A DNA stretch of 64,000 nt from Kitagawia praeruptora. Taxonomy: Eukaryota > Streptophyta > Magnoliopsida > Apiales > Apiaceae. The notes beneath the pieces are model-generated. The model was not told the origin of the DNA. It did not search any database and was given only the letters and a program-made list of their open reading frames with translations. Made by a program: the position numbers and the translations under genes. Below, piece after piece: positions 21,560-33,323 of this stretch; position 1 is the first letter of the stretch, and each line of letters opens with the position of its first letter. The stretch is taken from the NCBI GenBank assembly GCA_037693485.1, contig CM075344.1:72845501-72909500 (forward strand). The letters are read 5' to 3'.

Positions 21560-24500
21560 TTAATTTCTAATCTCTTGCAGATCAGGCATTGTTCTGAGAT
21601 AGTCTATAAGCAATCTTCTTTCAGCATTTTCAAGCTCTATCTGCATAGCTTCCTTGATTTCTCTCAACTGAGGATCATTCTCATCAGTTTGATAGATAGC
21701 AGCTCTAAGATCGTAGATTTTGTTTCTTCTCATTTCATTTCCCAGCCTGATGTATTTCACTTCCTCAGATTTCACATTAAAATCCAGAACAGTGATTCCA
21801 AGATCAGTCTTCAGCTTTGTAGTTCCCTTCTCCATTTCTATCAGATTTCCATTCCAATCTCTGTACTTAGGAACATACTTACTGTTGAATTTCATTTTTC
21901 TCCTTGCAAGGTTTTGAATCATCCTTTGTCTGAGCACATTTGCAACTGACTGAGTTCTTTGATTTCTCACTCTGAAAATATACAGAACATATTCAAGTTC
22001 TTCTCAGTATTTTAATTCAATATCCTTTTCAGAAACTTTAAACACTGTTCCATCAGCCATGAAATATAGCAGGAAATCCTTCTCTAAACTCTTCTGATAT
22101 ACAAGCTGTACTGACTCCAGTCTGTCTAAACTCTCTTGAGTGACACCACCACCTGGAACAGACAGTGAAGAAGGATCTCTAGGACCAACATATTGCCTTT
22201 TGTCTCTGTGTGAGCCTATACCTTCTTTGTTGTATCCAACTTTACCAGATAAAGCTCTACTATCAGTGAAATCCATTGGAACTGTAGCTTCTAGCCTTGA
22301 ATCATGAAGAACACCTTTTCCAAATGTTGATTTCAACTGAGAAGACAATAATTGTGTAGTCACAACTTGTGCAGTAACAGAGGTTGTGTCTTCATTCTTC
22401 TGTATAACATGTGTATCAACAGAGGTTGTAACAATACTTTTCAGCTTTTGCTTAGCTTCTGCATCTGTTGGTTTTCTGAACACTTGCATTCTTTGATTTG
22501 TACCAACTGGTTCTTTGATTTGAATGCCTTTAAGAACAGGCTTTGCAGCTTTAGCAACTTTCACATTCTTCTTCAATTTATCAGACTTTAAAGCCTTCAA
22601 ATGCTTTTCTTGCAGACTCTTCTCTTCAGCTTTAGCATCTTCTATAGTAACTCCTTCTGCATTCTCTTCCATGAAAAGCTTAACAGCTAACTCCTCATCA
22701 GTCTTTGGATTTGATATTAATTCCAAAATCTTGGTTTTTGAAGTACCTTGAGTTTCAGTGTTTATTCCAACAGACTGTGACTTAAGAGATTTGCCAGATC
22801 TCAGAGTTAGTGTCTCAGAGTTTAAAACCTTACTCTTATCACTTGCCCCTCCATCTCCAGCATCATCCTTTTGAAGCAGAGTTTGAGAAACTTTGCATTT
22901 AGACTTAGCAACTCTCTCCCCCTTTTTGACATCATCAGGAATGAGTATAGATGTAATGAGCTCCAAAGAGTTAGCAATGGAATCAACCTTAGCAAACAAG
23001 GCAGTTTGATTCTCTTCAACCTTTCCTAGCCTAGCAAAGAGAGTATCTTGAACTTTAGAAAGCTGTGCAGCTTTGATTTTGGACTCTCTTTCCATCTTCA
23101 TTTCTCTTGACTGAATTTCAGTCTTCAAAGAAGCAATTTCTTGTTTTGTTTCAGCAAAATTTCCATCCAGAGTTTTAACTTGTACCACTGTTGCCTTTAA
23201 ACATGATAAAATATCTGGATTTGAAATTTGCTTTGCAGTCTGCTTAACAAAATCAGCTGCTCTCCCTTTTGGAAAAATACAGTCCTGTTTATACCAATCA
23301 GCAGCATATTTAGCAAGGTGCTCTACTTCAATTGCATGAGATGGACAAGGCTGATCAAAAGGTTTATGTTTATTCTCAGTCTGTGCTGGTGCACTCAGAA
23401 AAGAATCAGAGTTTGCACTGCTGTCAGATTCATCTTCAGCACTTGCATCTTTAGCTTGAGCATCTTTTAAAGAACCACTATGCTGAGCAGTGTCAGCCAC
23501 AGTTTCTGCAACAACCTCTGCAACCTTTTCAATAGTCTCTTCATGTTGCACAGGCTCTGCAACAGAGTTTGTATGTGTTGCTTCATCTTGCATAGGTTCA
23601 ACAGAGTTTGCATCTTTAGTTGCTTGATCAACCTCATCACCCTTGTCAGGAATTTGATAACCCTCAGAGATTAACTCTGTATGTGATGCTACAGGCTGAA
23701 CAGCTGTACCAGTTGCTTCAGAATGAACAACAGGTGAGATAGGATCAGAGAATGGTTCAAATGAGTCAAGAATATTATCCATTTGTGAAAAACCATCTCT
23801 GTTATCCTCTTCTGCAGGCATTTTATCCTCTGCAGGTGCTTCAACATTTTCAGGCATAGCATCCTCTGCAGGTATTCCAACCTCTGCAGGTATTTCAACA
23901 TTTTCAGCAACCTCAACAGTAGGTGTTTGCTGTGAAACCACCTCTGGAGCATCAAAAACATTCTCATCATCAGATTCTGAAAGAATTAATCTCCTCTTCT
24001 TGACTTGAGGCACCACAATCTCCTCATCTTCTTCTTCACTAGAGCTCTCCTTAGGTGGTGAAAGTGAAGGTCTGTTTGCCTTTTGTTTCTTTCTTCTAAC
24101 ATAAACAGCTCCAGGTAATGTCTGTTTTGCCTTTGAGTGTTTAGTGTTTTGGGCGGTGTGGATTTTTCTTTTTGTTTTGGATTTGGGTTTTTCAGTAGGT
24201 GCTGGCTCAGAGTTTAAGGTTTCAGAGTTTAGTGGTGGAGAGTTTATTTGTTCTGGTTGTGGTTGATGAGATGTAGTAGGTACAGTGGTTGTGGGTATTG
24301 TGGGTATTGGTTCAGAATGTATAGTGTCTAATGGTTCAGGCATGTGTTGTGGTGATTGAGAATCTTGGGGTTGGTTAACATAGTTTTGTAAGGCTAATGG
24401 CATAAACATATCAGGTATTTGCTGTTTAGTAAGATCTTTGTTTGTCAAATCAGAAAACATCCTTTTAGCAACTTGAAAAGGCTGAATCACATCAGCTTCA

Positions 24501-25159
24501 TCAATTGGAATGTTAGGCACACAAGCAGTAAATAGCATTTGACAAAAACGAGCAAAATAAACAGAAGTAGGCTCAGACAAACGCTCTCCCAAATTCATTA
24601 GCACTAGTCTACCAAAATTGAAATTACCTCCATACAGTAGAGCATGACCAATTTGGAGAGTGTCAAGAGGAAGTGCATCCCAGTTTGTTATCTTCTTTCC
24701 AAAAGCTCTTGTAATGCAATCGAAAAAGAAACTCCATTCCTTTCTCAAAAGCGGTCTTCTCAAAGATCCAATTTTATTCAAATCTCCTGCACAGCCAATT
24801 TGCTGCAACATTGTCCTCAAGCGGTCATGACCAACAACACTGTAAGAAGTGTGTGTCTCAAAATCCAGAGCATCCCTAACCGTAGTTGGAGTAATGATAT
24901 ACTCTGATTCAGCATGAGTGAAAGTGATTGTTGGAGTGCCAGACTCTTCTCCATCATCATACACAGAGTTTGTCCAAAAGGTAGCAATTTGTGAAGCAGA
25001 GAGTGTTGGTGGTGTAGTTAAAGCCTTCCCTATTTCAGAGTCTTTCAAGAAATTTTGAAACAGATGAAACGCCTCTGGAGCATTTGCATTTTCCAGTGGT
25101 GCTGCATAGTTACTAGGAAGAAACACTAATCCTGCTGCATCAAACGCTTTGGTTGCCAT
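21560..25159 (-). pseudogene. Sirevirus third ORF (env-like position), about 1,200 codons with one in-frame TGA
   Basis: ATG at 25159 opens 1051 codons; a TGA at 22006-22004 is followed in the same frame by about 147 more codons ending at 21560. The N-terminal 260 residues (SEIGKALTTPPTLSASQIAT, TITFTHAESEYIITPTTVRD, LLRKEWSFFFDCI, NFNFGRLVLMNL) match the layout of the 'putative plant transposon protein' domain common in Maximus/SIRE ORFs. A long acidic, Ser/Pro/Thr-rich middle follows, with repeated IPAEVGIPAEDAMPENVEAP-type units. A coiled coil lies at about 640-720, then a Lys-rich tail. No signal peptide or clear membrane helix is seen, so an envelope function is not supported beyond gene position. 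Function is unknown in the family. LNSE/VNSV residues come from the AAACTCTG motif read in frame. Confidence 0.8.
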
Positions 25160-27197
25160 CAGAAGATATGATATGAAGATATTTAGAGAAAAGATGTGTA
25201 TGCACTGTAAGTGTTTATCAAAACGTGAAGGAGAATGAATGAGAATTTTGAATGTGTAAGAGTATGCAAGTAACTGTGAGTGGGTGAATATGAATAGATG
25301 TGAAGTGAGAGAACAAAAACGATTAGAGTAAAACTAAAACTCAATCGTTTATTCAGTAAAAGCGCACAACTGATTGTAGAGTAATGTGTGAGTGGGACAC
25401 TATCATGGGACACGTGTCAAACAACCAATGGATCACTTAATAATTACCGCTGTCATTCCTATAATCACGACACTTTGACATATTTACACTAATTAACAGT
25501 TGTCAACTACCCCAATTACTCCAAAATAGTCAAATCATCTCAATGAAACTTTACCTTAGAGTACTTAACACAACTCAACAGTGTTTATCAATTATCCAAC
25601 TTTATCACTAAAACCCTTTCAAAAATTGCACAGTTGTGAATATGAGTGTGTGTGAAGCAGAGTTTACCACAATCAATTTTTAGAGCATCTAATATTTCAT
25701 AAAATCCATAACAAAAATCAATAAACACTGAATGCACAAACTCTCATAGTAAACACTGATTGTTTGATGAATGCTAAACTCTGTAGTTACTGTAATACAG
25801 AAATCTGAATACTTCTATTCCCTTTGATGTCCATGATTATCCAAGTAAGCACACAGTCTTTGAAGACAAAAAGATCAAGAGATAGAAATCAGAGCATCAT
25901 TCAGTGAATAACAGTCATGAATTTGATAAACTCACAAACTCTCTAAGCACACAAGTGTTTAGGTGAAGTGTTTACACTCACATTCAATCAGAAATAGCAG
26001 AATCTACCATATGCTTGAATCTACCATATGCTTGAATCTACTTTGAGTACATGTATGCACAAATCAAAAGGACTTTATTAAGGGTTGTAATGGAGTAATG
26101 GAGTAAGATCAAACAGATGAGTAGAGATGTTTTATTCATGAGTGAATTTCAAGCTGAACATTTTAATAGAGCAAAGTGTTCAGTCACTCTGTTAGTACAT
26201 ATTTGTACAAGTTCAGTATATATATGCCTTTTTTTTTATTTATTTATTTTTATTTAGCATATATACTGAGTAAACTTTTCTTTTCTTTAGAAACACTCAC
26301 CTGCTTGATTGTTTTCAAAAAGAAATATAACTGCTCTGAATACTTCAGAGTTTAAGAAAAATGAGCAGTTAATTAGGCTCAAAGGGGTTTACTAAGGGTG
26401 GTATTTATGAACAGTGTTTATACAGTGTTTGAACAGTGTTCAAAAGAATTTTGAACAGTGTTTTGAAGGAATGGTAAATCCTATTGCCTTTATCATTTTC
26501 ATGCACACACATATCATGTAGTCTCAAGATGGTTTAATACAAGTTCTAGAGAAACATGCTTCCTGATGAATATCACACAACAATAAATACTGATTGATAG
26601 AAAATGTATCAATCACTGATTTGGCTCAAACTCTCACAGGGTGAAGACATGAATCTGAACTCACCAAACTAATCAATGACACATCTCAAGTTTTATGGTT
26701 TTCACAAGTACAAACAAGGAATCATCAGGAACCATACCTTTGGAAACAGAATGTCACTTATCAGAGTTTAGAGTTCATCAATAACAGAAATTTTCTTATG
26801 AGAGGTAATGCACACAATATTCATATACTCAGAGTTTAGGACTGAATAAACTAAGAGATGCTATAAATATGAAACAGTATCATGCTGTGTTGATTTACTG
26901 CACAAAGTCTGATTAGATTACAGTAACTCAGAAAGAATCATGATTTAATTACTGAGAATCATGCTTCATACATTTTCTTCATTGGTGTTTTCATTCAGAC
27001 AATAATCAATTCTGAATTTACTGAGTGTATCCAACATATTAACAGTGTTTAACAGACAGACATGCTGACAGAGTTTAACAAGTTTTAAACATTAGCATGC
27101 AGAACAGAGTTTAATACTAAGGTTCACATAGCACTTAACAATTTGCAGAAACATGAACAATATTTTAGAGATAAGTCTTTGAGTCTAACCAACATCT
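25160..27197 (-). other. Sirevirus untranslated region between pol and third ORF
   Basis: About 2 kb without an open frame. It is rich in CAGAGTTT and CAGTGTTT words (for example 25658, 25776, 26346, 26762, 26830, 27069, 27105, and four CAGTGTT copies near 26413-26462). The region probably holds the signals that express the downstream ORF; no specific splice site could be chosen. Confidence 0.7.
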
Positions 27198-30100
27198 CTA
27201 GTCAAAACTAGAGACCATTCCTAGTTCGTTGACCAGTCTTGTAAATGTAGCTTCACTCAATGGCTTGGTGAAGATATCTGCAAGTTGTTGTTCTGTAGAC
27301 ACAAAGTGAAGCTCAATGTTGCCTTCCTCTACATGCTCTCTGATGAAGTGATACCTTATGCTGATGTGCTTTGTCATTGAATGTTGTACTGGATTACCTG
27401 TCATTGCAATAGCACTTTGATTATCACAGTAAATAGGTATCTTGGTATACCTTAATCCATAATCCAGCAGTTGATTCTTCATCCATAAAATCTATGCACA
27501 GCAACTACCAGCAGCAATATACTCTGCTTCAGCTGTAGATGTAGATATTGACTTCTGTTTCTTGCTGTACCAGGAAACAAGTCTGTCACCCAGAAATTGA
27601 CAACTTCCACTGGTGCTTTTTCTGTCTATCTTACAGCCTGCAAAGTCTGCATCTGAATAACCAAGTAGTTTAAACTCTGATTCTCTTGGATACCACAGCC
27701 CCAAAGTCATAGTGCCCTTAAGATACTTAAGAATCCTCTTTACTGCTGTTAAATGTGGTTCTCTTGGATCTGCCTGGAACCTTGCACACAAACAAGTTGC
27801 ATACATGATATCAGGTCTGCTAGCTGTCAAATAGAGTAGAGAACCAATCATTCCTCTGTAACATGTCATATCTACTGATGACCCTGCATCTTTGTCCAAT
27901 TTTGTTGCAGTTGCCATGGGAGTTGTTGCAGATGAACAGTCAAGCATACCAAATTTCTTGAGAAGATTTCTGGTATATTTTGCTTGATTTATAAAAATTC
28001 CATCATCTGTTTGCTTCACCTGTAGGCCTAGAAAATAACTAAGCTCTCCCATCATACTCATTTGATATCTTGACTGCATGAGTTTGGCAAACTTCTTACA
28101 GAGCTTATCATTAGTAGATCCAAAAATGATGTCATCCACATATATCTGTACTAAAAGCAAGTCACTACCAGATTGAAAGTAAAACAGAGTTTTGTCAATA
28201 GTACCTCTGTGAAATCCACTTTCTAGTAGAAATTTGGCAAGGGTTTCATACCATGCCCTTGGTGCCTGCTTAAGTCCATAGAGTGCCTTGTCTAACCTGT
28301 AGACATAGTCTGGATGTTTTGGATCTACAAAGCCTGGTGGTTGTTCCACAAACACTTCTTCTTCAAGTTTTCCATTCAAAAATGCACTTTTTACATCCAT
28401 CTGAAACACTTTGAATTTCTTATGAGAGGCATATGCTAGAAAGATTCTGATTGCCTCCAATCTAGCTACTGGAGCAAATGTTTCATCATAGTCTATTCCT
28501 TCCTGTTGTGAATAGCCTTTTGCAACCAGTCTTGCTTTGTTTCTTGTGATAACACCCTCACTGTCAGTTTTATTTCTGAAAACCCATTTAGTACCAACAA
28601 TGGATCTGTTCTTGGGCCTTGGTACAAGGGTCCATACTTCATTTCTCTCAAATTCATTTAGCTCTTCTTGCATTGCTGTTATCCAGTCAGCATCTTTAAG
28701 AGCTTCTTCCACTTTCTTTGGCTCAGATTGTGACAAGAATGCATGAAACAGACATTCATTTGTTGTTGCACTTCTTGTCCTTACTCTTGCATCTGGATCA
28801 CCAATAATCAAATCAGGTGTGTGTGACTTAGTCCATTTTCTTGCAGAAGGCAGATTGCTTCTGTCATCATGTGATCCTCCCCCTTGATCCATGCTCTCCT
28901 GATTTTCTTGGTGCCTCTCTTCATTTTCAGATGCTCCCCCTGAATGTGACTGCTCAGAATTATCAACAGAGTTTGAATCAACAGAGTTTGATTCAGAATT
29001 ATCAACTGAGTCACTTTCAGTGTTTGAATTATCACTTTGATGTGATTCTTCATGCTCCCCCTCAACTGGTTCTTCCCTTGTTTCTGATTGAAGAGTTTCT
29101 TCAGTATTTACCAGTAGAGGTTCAGAGTTTAAATCAACAGAGTTTGTCAGATCAGTCTGATCAGAGTTTACTTTTTCAGAGAATAAATCTTCATTTTCAA
29201 AGTGGAGTAGATCATGTTCATTGACATCTTCAAGTCCAGTTATTTTCTTGTCATCAAATGACACATGAATTGATTCCATGATCACTCTAGTTCTCAGATT
29301 ATAAACTCTGAATGCCTTTGTTGACAATGGATAGCCAACAAAAATTCCTTCATCTGCCTTTAGGTCAAATTTGGTCAACTGTTCAGGATGAGTCTTCAAC
29401 ACAAAACACTTGCATCCAAAAATATGAAAATATTTTAGATTTGGCTTCTTCTTTTTCACCATTTCATATGGTGTTTTACCATGCTTATTGATCAGTGTTG
29501 CATTTTGAGTAAAACAAGCAGTTTGAACTGCTTCTGCCCAGAAGTATGTTGGCAATTTTGCTTCATCTAGCATGGTTCTGGCAGCTTCTATCAAGGTTCT
29601 ATTCTTCCTCTCCACTACACCATTTTGTTGTGGAGTGCCAGGTGCAGAAAACTCTTGTTTGATTCCTTTACTCTTGCAAAATTCTTCCATTGATGAATTC
29701 CTGAATTCAGTTCCATTGTCACTTCTGATTATCTTCACTTGATTTTCTGACCCTTTGTCCAGTTGGATTATATGTTCTGTCAGTGTTAATGCAGTTTCAT
29801 CCTTCTTTGCAAGAAAATATACCCATGTGTATCTGGTATATTCATCAACAATGACTAGAGCATATTTCTTCTTTCCAAGAGATATCACATTCACTGGTCC
29901 AAAAAGATCAACATGTAGGAGATGATAAGGATCAACAATTGAAGACTCAGATTTGCTTTTGAAGGAGGCTTTTCTCTGTTTGGCCTTTTGACAAGAATCA
30001 CACAGGCCTTCTACATTCAACAAAGACCTTGGTAGACCTCTTACAAGATCATTCTTGATTAGCTCATTGATGTTGTTCAGGTTCAAATGAGAGAGTTTCT

Positions 30101-30527
30101 TGTGCCATTTCCAACTCTCTTCACTGGACATTCTTGTTGACAGACACACTGCTTTGCCATCAGAGTTTGTTGACAATTTAATTTCATAGATGTTATTGTG
30201 TCTGTTTCCAACTAGAGCAACTTTCCCTGTAGATTTACTGATCACTTGACAATATTCAGGCTGAAAATCCACATGATATCCTCTGTCACAGATTTGACTC
30301 ACAGATAGCAAATCATGCTTGAGTCCTGGAACCAGAGCTACATTTGTGATGATGACATTTCCAAGATTAATGTTGCCATATCCCAGAGTATGTCCTATGT
30401 TGCCATCCCCATAGGAAACTTTTGGGCCAGCCTTCTCCTCATACTCTGATAGCAGGGCTTTATTTCCAGTCATGTGTCCTGAACATCCACTGTCCACGAC
30501 TAGGGTACTCACCCTGGTGCCCTGCAA
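27198..30527 (-). pseudogene. Sirevirus pol (protease, integrase, RT, RNase H), one nonsense codon
   Basis: The frame opens at 30527 (a TTG, not a true start; it needs a frame change from gag). Order: aspartic protease with VVDSGCSGHMTG near residue 11, GAG-pre-integrase (WKWHKKLSHLNLNNINELI), integrase (HVDLFGPV, IIRSDNGTEF, TPQQNGVVERKNRT), RT (KGYSQQEGIDYDETFAPVAR, catalytic YVDDIIFGS near 793), RNase H (SDADFAGCKIDRKSTSG, STAEAEYIAAGSCCA). A TAG at 27494-27492 interrupts RNase H. The frame continues directly into the rest of RNase H (YCDNQSAIAMTGNPVQHSMT) to 27198. A single C-to-T change (CAG to TAG) would explain it. Otherwise the protein looks intact and young. Confidence 0.9.
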
Positions 30528-30537
30528 TCACAAACAA

Positions 30538-32742
30538 TCACTGATTGTTAGTTTTAAGGATCCAGACTTGCTTGGATCCTTTGGCTTTCTTAATTCTGTT
30601 AGCTTTTGCAGCGGAATTCACATTATCAGAGTTTAAGCTAACTTTTTCAGAGTTTACATTTGCAGAGTTTACTTTAACCCATTTCAAATTTGGTTTGGGT
30701 TCATAGTAATTATAGTAAATAGCATGATAATCTCTGCAAGTGTAAATAGAATGCCATGTACTTCCACAGTGTTTGCATAAAGTCTGTGGTCTAGTTCTCA
30801 CATAATCACTCTTTACTGCAGTTTTAGAGGGTAAAGAATTAATGTTCTTATTCTTACTGCAGAAACTAGCAAGATGATTAGTGCTACCACAATTAAAGCA
30901 TGTTTTTCTAGGAGCTAATGAAGCAAGCATTGGCTTAATTCCTGATGTTATGCCTACCTTTCCATTTTTGTTTTTTTTAGGCATTTTCTGTTTGTTGACA
31001 GATTTTATCTCTTTAAGCTTATGCTTGAGTTGTTTATCTGTCATTGAACCAATGTTAACCTCTTTAACAAAAGTCTTAGCATATGATTCTTTAACAGCCT
31101 TTTTCTCAGCTTCAGTCTTAGGTCCACCTGTTCCCATAACATTACCTTCAGATGAACGATGTGGTCTAACTTTTACCAAATTTTCAAATCTAAGTTCATC
31201 TCCTTCACAGTAACCTAGACCTACTGTATCTGACTGAAACACTTCTTGAGTATCTTTACCAGAGTGTGTCCAAGTTTTAATGATGTGTTTAGTATCCTCC
31301 AATTCAGATTCTAGTTGCTTATACTTACCTAGCAACTCCTGTTCAATAAACACTGCATCATCTCTCTCTTTCTGAACTTTATTCATGTTCTCTAGCTGTT
31401 CCTCAACTAGTTTGTTTCTGTCTTTGAGTTGAGAGCACTCAGTCTTTATCCTCTCATTTTCTAAAGTCTGATCCCTATAACTGATATGCAATGCTTTAAG
31501 ATAAATTCTTAATTCAGTTATATTATCAGTGTTATAAGCATAGGTAGTTGGGGGTACCTTGAGATCATCATTTTCAGTCTGAGTAGTAGCCATGAGAGCA
31601 TAGTTGACTTCTTCATCTGAATCTGAAGTGTCTGCCCAATCTCTGCCTTTGGTGTAGAGTGCCTTTTCAGTTTTACCCTTCTTGCACTCAGGAGCATAGT
31701 GACCCATCTCCTTACACTTGTAGCATTGAATTTCAGACTTATCTTTCTTACCAGATTTGAAGTCCTTTCCCTCAGATTTCTTGAAATTCTTCTTGTCAGA
31801 CTTTGAGTACTTGAATCCCATCTTCTTGAAGGTCTTTACCATCAATGCAGCCATTTGCATCATCTCTTCATCATCTTCAGAATCAGATGTTTCATCTGTA
31901 TTTGAGTCATCATCAGTGTTTGATGACTCACTTTCTGAGTGTATGACTAAAGCTTTTCCTTTTGCCTTTTTCCTTGATGCTTCCTTCTTTGATGGTTTCT
32001 CCTCAACCTTAAGTGCAACAGACTTTGACTTTCTACTTGATCTTTTGTTTCTCTGCTCCAATTCCAATTCATGGGTTTTGAGCAGTCCATAAATTTCATC
32101 AATCTCTGTTTCACCAAGTTCATAATTATCTCTTATAGTGGTTGTTTTCACATCCCACTTTTCAGGTAGAGAAAGAAGAAACTTGAGATTTGAGTCTTCT
32201 AAATCATACTCTTTGTTAACCAATGACAAATCATTGAGCAGTTTACAGAATCTGTCAAATGTTTCTGTCATGGTTTCTTCAGACTTTGCCTCAAAGTGCT
32301 CATACTCCTGAGTGAGTATGTTTCTTCTGTTTTTCTTGATTGCAGGAGTTCCTTGACACCTAACCTCAAGTGCATCCCATATTTCCTTTGCAGTTGTGCA
32401 ATTAATCACTTTATTAGACATAACATTGTCTAATGCACTGTGAAGTAAGTGTCTTACTTTTGCATCCTTTGCAATAGATGAAAGATCCTCAGCAGTTAGA
32501 TCTTTCTTTTCTTTTGGAATGACCTTTGATTCCTCACCAGCAGCAGCAGCAGATAACTTTGTAGGTTTGTGAGGACCTTCATAAATTCTATCAAGGTATT
32601 CTGGATCTGTAGCCTCCAGAAACATGGTCATCTTCACCTTCCAAATTGCATACTCTGATGGCCTAAGTATAGGAACCCTAATTGTTTCATACCTACTAAC
32701 AGTAGTAGGGGCTTTCTCAGATGGTGGAGGTATCTCTGCCAT
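30538..32742 (-). CDS. Sirevirus gag, 734 residues
   Basis: Intact frame from ATG 32742 to TGA 30538. Residues about 20-215 are a copia gag domain (YETIRVPILRPSEYAIWKVK, EIWDALEVRCQG, LLNDLSLVNKEY, LKFLLSLPEKWDVKTTTIRD). A Lys/Ser/Glu-rich stretch follows, then three CCHC knuckles: CYKCKEMGHYAPEC (about 340), CFNCGSTNHLASFC (about 613) and CKHCGSTWHSIYTC (about 655). A coiled coil spans about 410-490. Gag assembles the virus-like particle and binds RNA. It is long for copia gag but typical for Sireviruses. Its stop precedes the pol frame by 10 nt and the two frames do not overlap as the sequence stands. Three AAACTCTG words near the C-terminus give VNSANVNSEKVSLNS. Confidence 0.93.
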   Translation of the reverse strand: MAEIPPPSEKAPTTVSRYETIRVPILRPSEYAIWKVKMTMFLEATDPEYLDRIYEGPHKPTKLSAAAAGEESKVIPKEKKDLTAEDLSSIAKDAKVRHLLHSALDNVMSNKVINCTTAKEIWDALEVRCQGTPAIKKNRRNILTQEYEHFEAKSEETMTETFDRFCKLLNDLSLVNKEYDLEDSNLKFLLSLPEKWDVKTTTIRDNYELGETEIDEIYGLLKTHELELEQRNKRSSRKSKSVALKVEEKPSKKEASRKKAKGKALVIHSESESSNTDDDSNTDETSDSEDDEEMMQMAALMVKTFKKMGFKYSKSDKKNFKKSEGKDFKSGKKDKSEIQCYKCKEMGHYAPECKKGKTEKALYTKGRDWADTSDSDEEVNYALMATTQTENDDLKVPPTTYAYNTDNITELRIYLKALHISYRDQTLENERIKTECSQLKDRNKLVEEQLENMNKVQKERDDAVFIEQELLGKYKQLESELEDTKHIIKTWTHSGKDTQEVFQSDTVGLGYCEGDELRFENLVKVRPHRSSEGNVMGTGGPKTEAEKKAVKESYAKTFVKEVNIGSMTDKQLKHKLKEIKSVNKQKMPKKNKNGKVGITSGIKPMLASLAPRKTCFNCGSTNHLASFCSKNKNINSLPSKTAVKSDYVRTRPQTLCKHCGSTWHSIYTCRDYHAIYYNYYEPKPNLKWVKVNSANVNSEKVSLNSDNVNSAAKANRIKKAKGSKQVWILKTNNQ

Positions 32743-32791
32743 TGATTACTATTGTGTTTTTGGATCTTTAACTGTAATAAAGTAACAGATT

Positions 32792-32804
32792 GGCTCTGAT
32801 ACTA
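32792..32804 (-). other. Sirevirus primer-binding site
   Basis: Read leftward from the 5' LTR, after the dinucleotide AG, the sequence is TAGTATCAGAGCC. The plant initiator tRNA-Met site is TGGTATCAGAGC, so there is one mismatch (TGG to TAG). Position and match make this the priming site. Confidence 0.8.
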
Positions 32805-32806
32805 CT

Positions 32807-33323
32807 TGTTAGGTCGAATACACAATAGTTAATCAAATACTGTATGAGTAACTTAACAAGAACACACTGTTTAATACTTAAAAACTGTTTGGAATTAACA
32901 ATTCCTCTCTCAGTGATGTAAAATATCAAAGAGAGCTGCTTAGGTTACAATCAATGAATTTCTCAACGTTCGATTACCCTTCTAGGGTTAACCTAACTGT
33001 ATTTATAGAACATACAGCTTCGTACAATCAGTAACTGATTCTCCTATAATCAAGCTATACAATTGATATCATTCACGATTGCTCCAGTCTTCCAAGTCAA
33101 CTCAATCTCTTTGACAGCTTTCCAATCTTCAAAGATATTGCTTCCAAATTTATCTTGTATCAATCTTCAAACACTGTTGACTCTTCAGACAATACCGCTA
33201 CAGAGTTTAAACAACCTCTGTTGCGCTTCCAGTCAGTGTTTAACTAAACTCTGACTGCTTCCAGCTAAACTCTGTTTTGTCACTATAGCTTCCAAACACT
33301 GTTCTCATCAATCATTTCTAACA
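32807..33323 (-). repeat. Sirevirus 5' LTR
   Basis: 517 bp, differing from the 3' LTR at two positions seen by eye. A leftward TATA box TATAAATA lies at 33000-33007. The word cluster (33169, 33201, 33234, 33246, 33267, 33294) lies 160-300 bp upstream of it, where enhancers sit. Confidence 0.93.

Larger units (their letters stand above)
20890..33323 (-). mobile_element. Sirevirus-like Ty1/copia retrotransposon with third ORF
   Basis: Two 517-bp LTRs (20890-21406 and 32807-33323) start TGTTAGGTCG and end TTTCTAACA on the + strand and differ at 2 positions by eye. The flank AAGAT is duplicated (20885-20889, 33324-33328). Reading leftward: 5' LTR, primer site, gag, pol, about 2 kb of untranslated DNA, a long third ORF, purine tract, 3' LTR. 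Gag with a coiled coil and several zinc knuckles, pol with the DSGCSGHMTG protease, and an extra ORF after pol are features of Sireviruses (SIRE/Maximus lineage). Few lesions and the LTR match mark it as the youngest insertion in the window. Confidence 0.93.

Noticed and set aside
28841..29224. 127-codon plus-strand frame in the Sirevirus pol region
   Set aside because: It is the antisense shadow of the Ser/Glu-rich linker of pol.
31757..32092. Plus-strand frames opposite gag and the third ORF (also 30881-31213, 22352-22591)
   Set aside because: They are complements of real coding frames, Ser/Phe-rich as expected from antisense of acidic or basic stretches.
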